64,000 nucleotides of DNA from Chitinophagaceae bacterium. Its GTDB lineage: Bacteria > Bacteroidota > Bacteroidia > Chitinophagales > Chitinophagaceae. The notes under the pieces are model-generated. The model had not been told where the DNA came from and did not search any database. It saw nothing but the letters and a program-made list of their open reading frames with translations. How positions within the stretch are numbered: position 1 is the first letter of the stretch; each line of letters starts with the position of its first letter. The stretch covers positions 1 to 64,000 of the forward strand of contig JADKAJ010000006.1 in NCBI GenBank assembly GCA_016719165.1. Direction: 5' to 3'. Both the position numbers and the translations under genes were made by a program. Shown here in pieces: positions 9,728 to 20,300 of this stretch.

Positions 9728-10627
9728 ATGATAACTTATATAAAATCAATCGCTTTTATTTTTCTTGCGGTACTGATTGGTTTCAGTAGTTGTAAAAAAG
9801 ATAAGTACTCATTCGGGGATATAAAGACCCCTACGGATCTTACCCTGACAACTGTCATTGCAGGTGTAGATGCTGCTAACCCCAATGGAAATGGGACAGG
9901 TATTGTAACTATCACCACAACAGCTACGAATGCCCTAACTTATAATATTGATTTTGGGGATGGAATAACCAGGGTGGTGCCATCAGGGGTAGTTAATTAC
10001 AAGTACACGAACCCAGGTACTTATTCTTACACTATTACTGTTAATGCAGTTGGAACTGGCGGATCGCTTTCTACGATCAGTAAAAGAATAACAGTGTTTG
10101 TAGCATTTGAAATTCCTACTGGTATTCTGCAATCTCTAACAAATGGATCTTCAAAAGTATGGGTAACAGATAACGATGCTCCCGGGCATTTCGGTGTTGG
10201 TCCTGCTACAGAGTTTTCTCCCATATGGTATGCCGCGGGTCCTAATACAAGAGAACCTTGTGCCTATGATGATGAGATCACTTTTTCCAAAGATGTCAAT
10301 AACAGGGTATCCATGACAATAGACAATAAAGGTCAATCTTTTTCAATCGGCGCCTCTACTGCTTTCTATGGCTTTAGTGGTGGTGACGGATGTTATGCTA
10401 TAAATACCGGTGGTACAAGGCCACTTGCATTTATGGATGCAACATCTGGCTCTACCAGTGCAGTTTCAACAATGATTCAATTTATGGTACCCGGTAACGG
10501 AATTATAAATTTTGGTACAGGAGGAACAACGTATGAGATATTATCTATTACAGATAATAGTATTCATTTGAGGAATATCGGTATTGATGGTAATTCCTGG
10601 TATCAGAAATTAAAACGTAAACCATAA
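9728..10627 (+). CDS. PKD-domain surface lipoprotein of the beta-glucan locus
   Basis: A 299-aa lipoprotein (lipobox GFSSC). I start it at the ATG at 9728; an upstream in-frame TTG at 9710 directly follows the previous stop and would add six residues before the signal. A PKD-like domain covers about 35-130. The rest is a second beta-rich domain with GSSKVWVTDNDAPGHFGVGP and aromatic-rich WYAAGPNTREPC segments. Lipoproteins with this PKD plus W/G-rich layout accompany GH16 enzymes in laminarin-type PULs, so surface glucan binding is likely. The name of the second domain is not known to me. Confidence 0.8.
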   Translation: MITYIKSIAFIFLAVLIGFSSCKKDKYSFGDIKTPTDLTLTTVIAGVDAANPNGNGTGIVTITTTATNALTYNIDFGDGITRVVPSGVVNYKYTNPGTYSYTITVNAVGTGGSLSTISKRITVFVAFEIPTGILQSLTNGSSKVWVTDNDAPGHFGVGPATEFSPIWYAAGPNTREPCAYDDEITFSKDVNNRVSMTIDNKGQSFSIGASTAFYGFSGGDGCYAINTGGTRPLAFMDATSGSTSAVSTMIQFMVPGNGIINFGTGGTTYEILSITDNSIHLRNIGIDGNSWYQKLKRKP

Positions 10628-10631
10628 TACA

Positions 10632-11654
10632 ATGAAATATTTGTCATTGTTTATATTTTCAGTTGCTGTAATTGTAGCCTCATGTGGAAAGGGTGACTCT
10701 CCCGGTAATAATAATGTAGCACCCACTAATCTTACTGTTAATGCAATTGTAAGTACTGATAATAGTGGCAATGTTTCCTTTACTGCTGCAGCAACCAATG
10801 CTGTTACATATGACTACGATTATGGTAATGGTGTTTTTCAAACGGTGGCATCCGGGATAGTTACATACCGTTATCCGGCTTCAGGCACCTACACAGTAAA
10901 TGTTATTGCAAAAAGTGCTTCCGGGCAAACAATATCAAAATCAATCCAGGTTACTGTAACAGTAGCGTTATCATTATTATGGTCTGACGAGTTTGATACA
11001 CCGGGCTCTCCTGATCCGGCCAGGTGGGGTTATGATCTTGGTGCTGGTGGATGGGGCAATGCAGAGTTACAATACTATACTAACAGAACAGATAATGCAA
11101 TTATTTCAAATGGCACATTGAAAATTATAGCTAAAGCAGAAAATTTCAGCGGAAGTGCCTACACATCAGCCAGGCTATTGTCCAAGGATAAGTTTTCATT
11201 TAAATATGGAAAAGTTGAAGCAAGGGCAAAACTTCCTGCAGGTATTGGTACCTGGCCTGCCATATGGATGTTAGGGAATAATATAAACACTGTTGGATGG
11301 CCAGCCTGTGGCGAAATAGATATTATGGAGCATAAAGGAAGCCAATTGAATAAAATATACGGCACTGTCCATCATCCCGGCCACTCAGGCGGAAATGCAG
11401 ACGGAGGTACAGTTACTATTCCAAATGTGACAACAGAATTTCATAAGTATGCAGTTGAATGGTCAGCTACAACTATTAAATTCTCTGTGGATGACGTGGT
11501 GTTTTATACGTTCGCTAATGTTAGTACGCTGCCTTTTAATCAAAATTTTTTTATAATCCTGAATGTTGCCATGGGTGGTACTTTCGGAGGACCAGTTGAT
11601 CCCGGCTTTACCAGTGCAGCAATGGAAATTGATTATATACGGGTGTATCAATAA
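10632..11654 (+). CDS. GH16 endo-beta-glucanase with PKD domain, lipoprotein
   Basis: This 340-aa protein begins 4 bp after the preceding stop, so it is translationally close to it. A lipobox (IVASC) implies anchoring in the outer membrane, a PKD domain spans about 30-115, and a GH16 jelly-roll catalytic domain spans about 117-340. The catalytic signature is E228-I-D230-I-M-E233, the ExDxxE form with the beta-bulge that is typical of laminarinase-like GH16 (retaining mechanism, first Glu nucleophile, second Glu acid/base). W/G-rich segments such as GTWPAIWMLG line the cleft. It would cut long beta-1,3-glucan chains at the cell surface into oligosaccharides for SusCD. Lichenase activity is the alternative, but that family uses the shorter ExDxE form. 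Confidence 0.92.
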   Translation: MKYLSLFIFSVAVIVASCGKGDSPGNNNVAPTNLTVNAIVSTDNSGNVSFTAAATNAVTYDYDYGNGVFQTVASGIVTYRYPASGTYTVNVIAKSASGQTISKSIQVTVTVALSLLWSDEFDTPGSPDPARWGYDLGAGGWGNAELQYYTNRTDNAIISNGTLKIIAKAENFSGSAYTSARLLSKDKFSFKYGKVEARAKLPAGIGTWPAIWMLGNNINTVGWPACGEIDIMEHKGSQLNKIYGTVHHPGHSGGNADGGTVTIPNVTTEFHKYAVEWSATTIKFSVDDVVFYTFANVSTLPFNQNFFIILNVAMGGTFGGPVDPGFTSAAMEIDYIRVYQ

Positions 11655-11896
11655 GATATAAGAAGTAAAATTAAAAGCGTTTTTATTTAAACAGTTACTT
11701 TCGATTTACAAATGGATCCGGCAGGTAACAGATATGATTTTATACAGAATTTCTTACTCTTTATCGCAAGCAGTTTTAAGCATAAGCAGTCGTTAGTAAG
11801 TGGATCGTATTTACTTTTTTAAGTTAATACCTCCACTTTTTATACAAATTATTTTAATCTGGGTTTTTCTATCCGGAAACTATCTAAAAATCAATT
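11655..11896. other. Spacer between the first and second GH16 genes; no gene seen
   Basis: The 242 bp carry no convincing ORF. The size of the gap, compared with 4-26 bp elsewhere in the operon, suggests a separate promoter or an RNA-processing point for the last two GH16 genes. I see no clear TAnnTTTG box and no copy of the GATGTAGTA repeat found before susC. Confidence 0.4.
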
Positions 11897-12715
11897 ATGA
11901 AAATCAGGAGAATAAGTACAATCTACATAGTTACTATGCTTTGCTTCATGTTTATACAGAAAACAGGTATCAGCCAGGAATTATTTACCAAACTCGTATG
12001 GTCGGATGAATTTGAATACAAGGGCCTGCCCGATAGTTCAAAATGGGATTTTGACAAAGGAACCGGTTGTCCGGATATTTGTGGCTGGGGAAATAATGAA
12101 TTACAATTTTATACATGGAACAGAGCCGAGAATGCAAGAGTAGAGAACGGGAAACTAATTATTGAAACTAGGAAAGAAAATTTTTCCGGTGCATCCTATA
12201 CATCAGCCAGGTTAGTCACAAAAAATAAAGGGGATTGGAAATATGGTCGTTTTGAGATAAGGGCTAAACTCCCGGCCGGAAAAGGCTTGTGGCCTGCTAT
12301 CTGGATGTTGCCAACCAATTGGGTTTATGGCGGATGGCCAAAGAGTGGTGAAATCGACATCATGGAAAACGTGGGCTATTTGCCCGACTCACTGTTCGGG
12401 GCTGTGCATACGGAAGTATATAATGGTATGTTGGGAACACAAAAAGTTAACAGCACAATGCGAAAAGATTTTAGTGATTCTTTTCATGTGTATGCTATTG
12501 AATGGACAGCAGCGCAAATCTCTTTTTTTGTTGATGGTGAAAAGTATCATACGTTTAAAAATGAGCATAGCGGAAGTGCCGCCTGGCCTTTTGACCAGCA
12601 ATTTTATTTATTACTCAATATTGCTGTAGGAGGTAACTGGGGTGGAAAGTATGGGGTTGATGATCGGATTTTCCCGCAGCAATTGGTTATTGATTATGTA
12701 AGGGTTTATGAATAA
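11897..12715 (+). CDS. GH16 endo-beta-glucanase, secreted
   Basis: A 272-aa single-domain GH16 enzyme. It has a cleavable signal peptide (no lipobox Cys; cleavage near GISQ), so it is probably periplasmic or released. Catalytic signature E152-I-D154-I-M-E157; substrate-cleft segments KGLWPAIWMLP and NIAVGGNWGG match the laminarinase branch. Unlike the preceding enzyme it lacks a PKD domain and lipid anchor, which suggests work on imported oligosaccharides. It is preceded by a 242-bp spacer and followed 26 bp later by a third GH16 gene. Confidence 0.92.
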   Translation: MKIRRISTIYIVTMLCFMFIQKTGISQELFTKLVWSDEFEYKGLPDSSKWDFDKGTGCPDICGWGNNELQFYTWNRAENARVENGKLIIETRKENFSGASYTSARLVTKNKGDWKYGRFEIRAKLPAGKGLWPAIWMLPTNWVYGGWPKSGEIDIMENVGYLPDSLFGAVHTEVYNGMLGTQKVNSTMRKDFSDSFHVYAIEWTAAQISFFVDGEKYHTFKNEHSGSAAWPFDQQFYLLLNIAVGGNWGGKYGVDDRIFPQQLVIDYVRVYE

Positions 12716-12741
12716 TTGTACCGGTGTTAAATTTTACTTAT

Positions 12742-13641
12742 ATGAATTATCTGAAAGGCCTCCTGCGTTTTCAAGTTATTGTAACACTTTGTTCTGTAAT
12801 GTTGGTACGGTGTAGTTCAGGGCCAACAGTATCGCCTGTTGATGAAAAGGGAAATACCCAAACCATTTTTTTTGATGATTTTTCAGGCCCTGTACTAGAT
12901 AGTTCGAAGTGGAATACAGAGGTAACTGGTATGCATGTCAATAATGAATTGCAGGCATATATTGACTCCACTAATGTGATACGATTGGTAACTGGCGCTG
13001 AGGCTGAGGGTGCGGAGAATGGGGCATTGGTTTTACAGCCTTATTATTCGCCTGGCTATATTACTAAGGATAGTCAAAAATTTGATTTTATCTCAGGCAG
13101 AATTAATACCAGGAGTAAAGTAGAATTTACATACGGTTCTGCATCGGCCCGGATAAAGCTAACGGAAGGATCTGGTCTCTGGCCTGCCTGGTGGATACTT
13201 GGTACCGGCAATTGGCCGGAAACAGGAGAAATAGACGTGATGGAGTATGTCGGGGAAAAAGACTGGGCTAGTTCTGCCGTCCATGGAAAAGGGTATAGTG
13301 GTGATGCTGGTTTGGTTGACAGGTTATACTTTCCGTCCGGTAATGATGTTACAAACTGGCATATATATGCAGTGGACTGGACACCAGACAGTCTTATTTT
13401 TAAATATGACGGAGTTCCAATGTTTAGAGTAACAAAACCTATGACTCAATTTTTTGGAGAATGGGCTTTTGATAATCCCAAGTATCTCATTTTAAACTTT
13501 GCTGTCGGCGGTGTTTATCCATTTAAAATTAATGGCATCAAAGAGCCATACTACGGATTACCGGCTTCAACTTTTGAGCAAATAAAAAATGGTAAAAGTA
13601 AAATGCTGGTTGACTGGGTTAGGGTAATGAAAGTCCAATAA
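12742..13641 (+). CDS. GH16 glycoside hydrolase, lipoprotein
   Basis: A 299-aa enzyme read from the ATG at 12742; an in-frame GTG at 12724 would only add six residues ahead of the signal. The signal ends in a lipobox-like VMLVRC, so a lipoprotein is likely. The GH16 signature is E163-I-D165-V-M-E168 with cleft segment SGLWPAWWILG. It is the most divergent of the three GH16 proteins here, with a longer C-terminal loop (YGLPASTFEQIKNG) before the final strand, so it may cut a different linkage or chain length. It ends the operon, 6 bp short of the convergent wecA-like gene. Confidence 0.9.
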   Translation: MNYLKGLLRFQVIVTLCSVMLVRCSSGPTVSPVDEKGNTQTIFFDDFSGPVLDSSKWNTEVTGMHVNNELQAYIDSTNVIRLVTGAEAEGAENGALVLQPYYSPGYITKDSQKFDFISGRINTRSKVEFTYGSASARIKLTEGSGLWPAWWILGTGNWPETGEIDVMEYVGEKDWASSAVHGKGYSGDAGLVDRLYFPSGNDVTNWHIYAVDWTPDSLIFKYDGVPMFRVTKPMTQFFGEWAFDNPKYLILNFAVGGVYPFKINGIKEPYYGLPASTFEQIKNGKSKMLVDWVRVMKVQ

Positions 13642-13647
13642 CTCCCT

Positions 13648-14769
13648 TTAACTTAAATCACCTTTCAATAAAGTATTAACTTTCTCATACCTCCTGAATA
13701 CTAACCCCATATTTTTCAGCAATACTATTGCAAGCAGCATAATTGCTGTCAGTATCAACAGGATTATTTCCTGCTTCAACAACCTGAGCCAGTAAACTTC
13801 GATCAGAACAAAGCCATGAATGAAGCAGATGAGCTTGGAAGCAAATGCATGACTGAAACCTTGGTTTGTCAGCAGATGGTGAATATGTGTTTTGTCTGCT
13901 ACAAATGGTGAATTGCCTTTCCAGATACGAACCATAAATACACGAAGGGTGTCAAAAACGGGGATAAGTACAATGCCAAGTACAAATACAGGGGCATGCG
14001 GTAATACTGGGTTACCGGTTAAGGAACTCACTTGCATTAACCTTATACATAGGACAGCTATTACAAATCCTAATACTAAGGAGCCGGTATCACCCATAAA
14101 TATCCTGGCAGGATTGAAATTGAAATAAAGAAATGCAAGTATGCCTCCCGCAAGGGCAAAAGCTATCAGGGCAGTATTAGCATCGCCACTCATGGTAAGA
14201 AACATACCGAGAGTTACCAGGCTCATAAAACCTAATCCACCTGCAAGACCATCAATACCGTCAATTAAATTAAAAGCATTGGTGATACCCACGATAGCCA
14301 GGATAGTAAAAGTGTACTGTGCAGTTAATGGCAGTTCTTCAATGCCAAATAAACCTTCAAAAGAAGTTATTCTTATACCTGATAGAGCTATTAATGCTGC
14401 AAGTCCCAGTTGTATGACAAATTTATATTTTGCTGAAAGATCTTTAAGGTCATCCATAATACCCAAACCAAACAGTACCACCACTGAAAAGAAAAAGCTG
14501 ACCTGTGCCAATTGATTGCTAAAGGGAAACCATAATATCAATGCAGTCATCATGCCGCCAACTATGGCAACACCGCCCATGGTGGGTATGGGTAGGGCAT
14601 GCACTTTACGGGCATTGGGAACATCGTATAAACGGTATTTTTTAATCAGGCTTATGATTGGAGGTATGGCGATAAGTGTTATCACGAACGCAGTTATAAA
14701 ACAAAGCAGGGCAAATTTATAGCCGGAAAAATACAGATCGAGCTGTAAAAGGGGAATGTGGTTTTTCAT
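13648..14769 (-). CDS. WecA/TagO-like undecaprenyl-phosphate sugar-1-phosphate transferase
   Basis: A polytopic membrane enzyme of the MraY/WecA family, about 373 aa from the ATG at 14769 (upstream in-frame starts at 14820 and 14859 would add a polar extension). Family motifs are visible: an MDDLKDLS aspartate pair, NAFNLIDGIDGLAGG, FMGDTGS and the HIHHLL motif that separates WecA-like enzymes from MraY. About ten hydrophobic segments are present. It would transfer a GlcNAc- or related sugar-1-phosphate from UDP-sugar to undecaprenyl phosphate at the inner membrane, starting O-antigen, capsule or exopolysaccharide synthesis. The exact sugar is unknown. It is convergent with the PUL and has no glycan-synthesis neighbours. 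Confidence 0.88.
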   Translation of the reverse strand: MKNHIPLLQLDLYFSGYKFALLCFITAFVITLIAIPPIISLIKKYRLYDVPNARKVHALPIPTMGGVAIVGGMMTALILWFPFSNQLAQVSFFFSVVVLFGLGIMDDLKDLSAKYKFVIQLGLAALIALSGIRITSFEGLFGIEELPLTAQYTFTILAIVGITNAFNLIDGIDGLAGGLGFMSLVTLGMFLTMSGDANTALIAFALAGGILAFLYFNFNPARIFMGDTGSLVLGFVIAVLCIRLMQVSSLTGNPVLPHAPVFVLGIVLIPVFDTLRVFMVRIWKGNSPFVADKTHIHHLLTNQGFSHAFASKLICFIHGFVLIEVYWLRLLKQEIILLILTAIMLLAIVLLKNMGLVFRRYEKVNTLLKGDLS

Positions 14770-14859
14770 TAGTGATGGCTTTTTACTGGTAGTGGATTTA
14801 CGATTCAAATTAAGCAGCATTTTTAATTTTTGCAACTGGAAAAATATTGTGCAGGTCAA

Positions 14860-15205
14860 AAAAATATTTTTCCGCTTTAGGAACTGCGGATATTAACTCT
14901 TATACAGGGATATTTGCTAGTTTCTAATCGTAATTTTCACATAAAATAATTGCAGTTTGAACTCTGCCTGATCATTTAAGGCTTCTTTTTGTTTAACAGG
15001 AAGGGTTTAGTGGTATTGATAAGTTATAGTCGAAGGGTTTGTTATCCTTTCTGCTTTCCTTTTGCGGGTAGTTGTTTTCGAAATGAATGAATAGATTTTT
15101 TTCAACGAAAAACAGATTTTGAGAGCAAGGAATGCTAAACGACATGTATAATAACATTTAAGCAGATCGTCAATAATCAATAGCTTCAGCGGTCCTGTGA
15201 TTTGT
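14860..15205. other. Intergenic stretch between the wecA-like gene and recG; no gene seen
   Basis: About 350 bp of AT-rich DNA with no ORF showing a family resemblance and no RNA gene I can recognise. It must hold the wecA-like promoter on the minus strand and ends in the recG promoter on the plus strand. Confidence 0.4.
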
Positions 15206-15213
15206 TATTTTTG
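15206..15213 (+). promoter_or_regulatory. Candidate -7 box of recG
   Basis: TATTTTTG matches TAnnTTTG fully. Transcription would begin near 15220, only a few bases before the ATT codons at 15225-15233 that are the only plausible starts for the conserved recG N-terminus. No good -33 element is seen. Confidence 0.4.
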
Positions 15214-15230
15214 CTGTAAACAATATTATT

Positions 15231-17343
15231 ATTTCCACTTCTTCACATATATTATCAAATCCAATTGAGTACCTGAAGGGGGTTGGCCCCCAGCGGGCCG
15301 ACTTACTTAAAAAGGAGTTGAATATATTTACTTTCGGTGACCTATTAGACCATTACCCTTATCGTCATATTGACAGGACGAAAATCAATCTCATCAGCGA
15401 AATAACACCTCAGTCGGAATTTATTCAGGTTGCCGGGGTATTGGTAAATTTTGATGTTGTTGGCCAAAAAGCCGGCCGCCGGATAGTTGCGGAACTAAAA
15501 GATAAAACCGGATTTTTAGAGCTTATCTGGTTCCAGGGATTAAGCTGGGTGGCCAAATTATTAGAGGCCGGGCAGTCATACCTTGTTTATGGAAGGGTTA
15601 GTTTTTACAATGGTAAACCGCAGATCGTTCATCCTGAATTGGAGATATTATCTCCGGAACAGCAATTGGCTAAAAATTATCTTGAGCCGGTTTATTCAAC
15701 TACTGAAAAATTAAAAGCAAGAGGATTGGGGGGCAGACAAATCGGAAAGCTTACACAATTACTGATGGGGATGATACGGGAAAAAGATATAGAAGAAAAT
15801 CTTCCTTCTTCTGTTTTAAAACAATTGCAATTAGTAAACCGGTTCAGTGCGTATAAGCAAATACATTTTCCACAAACAAATACAGAGTATGAGAACGCTG
15901 TAAAACGATTGAAGTTTGAAGAATTATTTATTGCCCAAATGCGGATGAACCTGTTGCGAAGCCAGCGGCACCGTTTTTCAAAGGGGGTTATTTTTGAAAA
16001 GGTGGGGGAATATTTTAATGATTTGTATAGGAATCATCTCCCATTTGAGTTGACAGGGGCGCAAAAAAGGGTATTAAAAGAAATTCGGGCAGATACAGCA
16101 AAAGGTAAGCAAATGAACCGGCTGCTACAGGGTGATGTGGGCAGTGGTAAAACTATAGTGGCAGTGCTTACCATGTTACTGGCGGTTGATAACGGCTACC
16201 AGGCTTGCCTGATGGCACCTACTGAAATTTTGGCACAACAGCATTTCCAGACAATCGGTTTATTACTGGAAAAAATTGGCGTCACCGTTAAATTATTGAC
16301 GGGTTCTACAAAATCAGCAGGCAGGAAAAAAACATTACAGGATTTATCAGAGGGTTATTTACAAATCCTGATTGGAACCCATGCCGTAATTGAAGATGTG
16401 GTACAGTTTAAAAAACTCGGTATTGTCATTATTGATGAACAACATCGTTTTGGCGTGGCACAGCGGGCCCGGTTTATGGCAAAAGGCAGAAGTGCCGCCT
16501 CATGTATTGGTAATGACGGCAACCCCAATACCCAGAACATTGGCGATGACAGCCTATGGAGACCTGGATTATAGTGTGATAGATGAATTACCTCCCGGCC
16601 GGCAACCCATTAATACTGTTCACCGTTATGAGTCTCACCGCAGTAAAGTGATGGATTTTATCCGGAGTGAGATAGAAAAAGGTAGGCAGGTATATATCAT
16701 TTTCCCTTTAATTGAAGAAAGTTCAAAAATGGACTATGAAAACCTGATGAAGGGCTATGAAAACGTAAAAGCCTATTTCCCGGAACCAAAATACTGGATA
16801 AGCATGGTGCATGGCAAACAACCTGCTGAGCAGAAAGAACTAAATATGAAAAGATTTGTTGAAGGAGATACCCAGATTATGGTTTCCACCACTGTTATTG
16901 AAGTAGGGGTGAATGTGCCTAATGCCTCAGTGATGGTGATTGAAAGTGCTGAAAAGTTCGGCTTATCCCAGCTTCACCAGTTGAGAGGAAGGGTAGGCCG
17001 GGGGGCAGAAAAAAGTTATTGTATTTTATTGACAGGTTCCAAACTGGGTAATGATGCCCGTGAGCGCATCAGGATAATGACATCAACGAACAATGGATTT
17101 GAAATAGCTGAAAAAGACCTTGAGTTGAGGGGACCGGGAGAAATAGATGGAACAAGACAAAGCGGTGCTTTAAACTTCAGGCTGGCGAGTATAGTCCAAG
17201 ACAGGTCTATTTTGGAAATTGCTAAAAATATAGCGCTGGAATTATTAGAAAATGACCCGGACCTGGTTTCGGCAGAAAATTTGCAGCTAAAGAAGTTCCT
17301 TCATTACAAGAAAGGACCAGTGCAGTGGAGTAAGATATCTTAA
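15231..17343 (+). pseudogene. recG: RecG ATP-dependent DNA helicase, frameshifted and without a canonical start
   Basis: RecG remodels stalled replication forks and Holliday junctions. The first part carries the N-terminal wedge (SNPIEYLKGVGPQRADLLKK, upstream of the first ATG/GTG/TTG), the OB fold, Walker A GDVGSGKT and the IIDEQH box. The second part, in the +1 frame, continues with PPHVLVMTATPIPRTLAMTA and the C-terminal helicase motifs to QLRGRVGRG and the stop at 17341-17343. The switch falls at 16473-16478, where CGG-TTT-ATG would restore the usual ARLW if one T were removed. With one base removed the gene gives about 703 aa, the normal RecG length, so nothing else is lost. In-frame codons upstream of 15318 include no ATG, GTG or TTG; ATT at 15231 is the likeliest start. 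Either a recent pseudogene or base errors in the sequence. Confidence 0.8.
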
Positions 17344-17396
17344 AACATGTAAAAGGCTGTCAGGCCCGGATTTTACGGGTAGAGGAAAATATTACT

Positions 17397-20300
17397 ATGA
17401 CAAGACAATTGTTAACAGAAGTTTTCAACCCTTTTCCGGGAAAAATTGGTTATTTTAATGAAAATAATTTGACCCTGAAATATCTTTTTATACTCGCCGT
17501 ATTTTTATTTCCTGCCCTTACTGTTCCAGCGCAGGGAAATATTGAATTTATTGAGAATAAAGGCCAATGGGATAGCCGTGTGCAATATAAAGGGGATGTA
17601 AGTAATGGAGTTTTTTTTATCCGCAATGGTGGCTTTACCGTGGTGCAACATAATCCGGCTGATGTAGCCAGGATGTCTCAATTTAAACATGGACTTAATG
17701 GAAGCGGCAAGCCACTGGCCGCAAATGAAAGTTTGGTTATCCGCTCTCATGCATGGAATGTAGATTTTATAGGCGCATCGAAGAACTTGAAGCTCATTCC
17801 TGAAAAACCCATTCCTACTTATAATAATTATTTTATTGGCAATGAGCCTTCCAAATGGGCATCTGAATGCCGCATTTACCAGGGAATAACTATACAAGAT
17901 GTTTACCCGAATGTAGATGTCCGATACTATACTGACCGTGGTACTCTTAAATATGATATCCTGGTGAAGCCCGGTGGAGATGTTTCTAAAATTGCCCTGA
18001 AGTATGAGGGGGTGGATAAATTGCAGGTAAAAAATAAAGAACTGGTTATTTCCACTTCATTAGCGGATTTTAAAGAGTCTGCTCCATATACATTTCAAGC
18101 GGGTATAACCGGACGAAAAGAAATATCCTGTAAGTATGTGGTAAAAGATAATGTGATGAGATTTGATGTGAAGGACTATGATCCCACCACAACTCTCGTA
18201 ATTGATCCCCAAATCATTTTCTGTTCCTTTTCAGGTAGTTCCTCTGATAACTGGGGCTTTACTGCTACTTATGGCCCGGATGAAAGCATGTTTGGCGGCG
18301 GGATTGTTTTTGACGGTGGCGGTGGATTCCCCACATCTCCCGGAGCATATCAAACCAATTACCAGGGTGGTCCTTTTGATATTGGAATAATCAAATTAAC
18401 TCCCGACGGATCAAACCGTGTCTATGCAACTTATATCGGTGGTTCAGGCGAAGATCAACCACATAGTTTGTTTGTTGACCCCCAGGGAAATCTTGTTCTG
18501 GCTGGAAGAACAAATTCAGGGAATTACCCGGTGTTGAATAATGGTGCATTAGCAGGCAGTGGTTATGATATTGTGGTTACTAAACTTAACGCTGCCGGTT
18601 CAGCCTTAATAGGATCAAGAAAAATTGGCGGTACTGGCAATGATGGTGTAAATATTACTTCTAACAGGGGTAGTGCCACTTCACTACAAAGAAATTATGG
18701 CGATGATGGCCGCAGTGAAGTTATCCTGGACGGTAGTGGAAATATATATGTCGCTTCCAGCACTCAGTCCAATAATTTTCCTGGTACAGCCGGTTTCTTT
18801 CAACCAACATTTGGTGGGGGAACACAGGATGGAATTGTTTTAAAACTATCCCCGGATCTAAATACATTACTTTTTGCCAGCTATATTGGAGGTTCTGCTA
18901 ACGATGCAGCTTATGTATTATCACTTCATCCCACAACGGGAAATATCTATGTTGCAGGTGGAACAGAGAGTGGAAATTTATTACCCAATTCACAAACAGG
19001 TACAATAGGTCCTTCCATTCGTGGCCCTATTGATGGGTTTCTTGCTATTATTAATAATTCAGGTACTAATGTTATTCGTTCGGCTTATATCGGTACTGAT
19101 GGAATAGACCAGGTATTTGGTGTGCAGTTTGACGCCAATGGGTTTCCTTATATAATGGGGCAAACCACTGGTACCTGGGAAATACTTCCGGTAGCCAATC
19201 CTCCTTATAATAATCCGGGTGGCAAACAATTTATTGCTAAGCTTCAACCTGATCTTTCAGCATATGTATATTCAACAGCCTTTGGCTCTGGTGGATTGAC
19301 GCCTAATATATCGCCAATTGCTTTTTTAGTTGATCGTTGCGAGAATGTGTATATATCCGGTTGGGGAGGTTTTTTTGGTACTGATAACGGCTATAATAGT
19401 GCCGGGACAAACGGGTTGCCTGTTACCCCGAATGCTTTTAAATCAGTTACAGATGGTAAGGATCTTTACTTCTTTGTTTTGGAAAGGAATGGGGTTTCTC
19501 AACTATTTGGCAGTTTCTTCGGTGAAAATAATCGGCCGGGAGAAGGATGCGACCATGTCGATGGGGGTACAAGTCGGTTTGACCGGAATGGGAAAATATA
19601 CCAGGCAATTTGTGGAAATTGTAAGAATTTAAGTGCGCCACCAAGACCACTCTATCCCGTAACAGCCGGCGCCTGGTCTACTGTAAATAACGCAAACACA
19701 GGTGGGGAATGTAACCTGACCATGCTAAAAATAGACATGGATCTATCAGGGGTACGAGCCGGGCTACAATCAAGTATTAATGGAGTTCCCAGGGATACGG
19801 CAGGTTGTGTGCCTTTAACAGTTGATTTTACTGATACAATTGCTAATGCGCAAAGCTATGAATGGAATTTTGGAGATGGTTCGCCGGTTGTCACCACTGC
19901 TATACCTTCCACATCGCATACTTACAATACTGTAGGCACATTTACTGTAATGCTTATTGCAATTGACCCGACAACATGTAATATAAGAGATACATCTTAT
20001 GTACGGATAAGAGTAGGAAACCTTGAAGCAACTCTCGGATTTAACCCGGTAAAATTACCACCCTGTGCATCCTTTAATTACCGGTTTGATAATTTATCTG
20101 TAGCACCGCCAGCAAGACCATTCGGGCCTCAATCCTTTATATGGGATTTTGGAGATGGTTCTCCAAGGGTTACAGCAGGGCCTGCTTCCGTACTCCATAC
20201 CTATGCGGCACCCGGAACTTATAATGTAAAATTGATCCTGCAGGATACTGGATATTGTAATGCTCCTGATTCTTTGGTCATCCCGTTAAATGTTGCAGAT

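Noticed and set aside
14141..14515. Open frame of 124 codons on the plus strand inside the wecA-like gene
   Set aside because: It is antisense to a gene with intact family motifs and shows no family resemblance itself.
16440..16500. Programmed frameshift in recG
   Set aside because: The shift site (CGG-TTT-ATG) is not a known slippery sequence, would need a poorly paired +1 slip of tRNA-Phe, and no stimulatory hairpin or stop codon lies next to it; mutation or read error is simpler.
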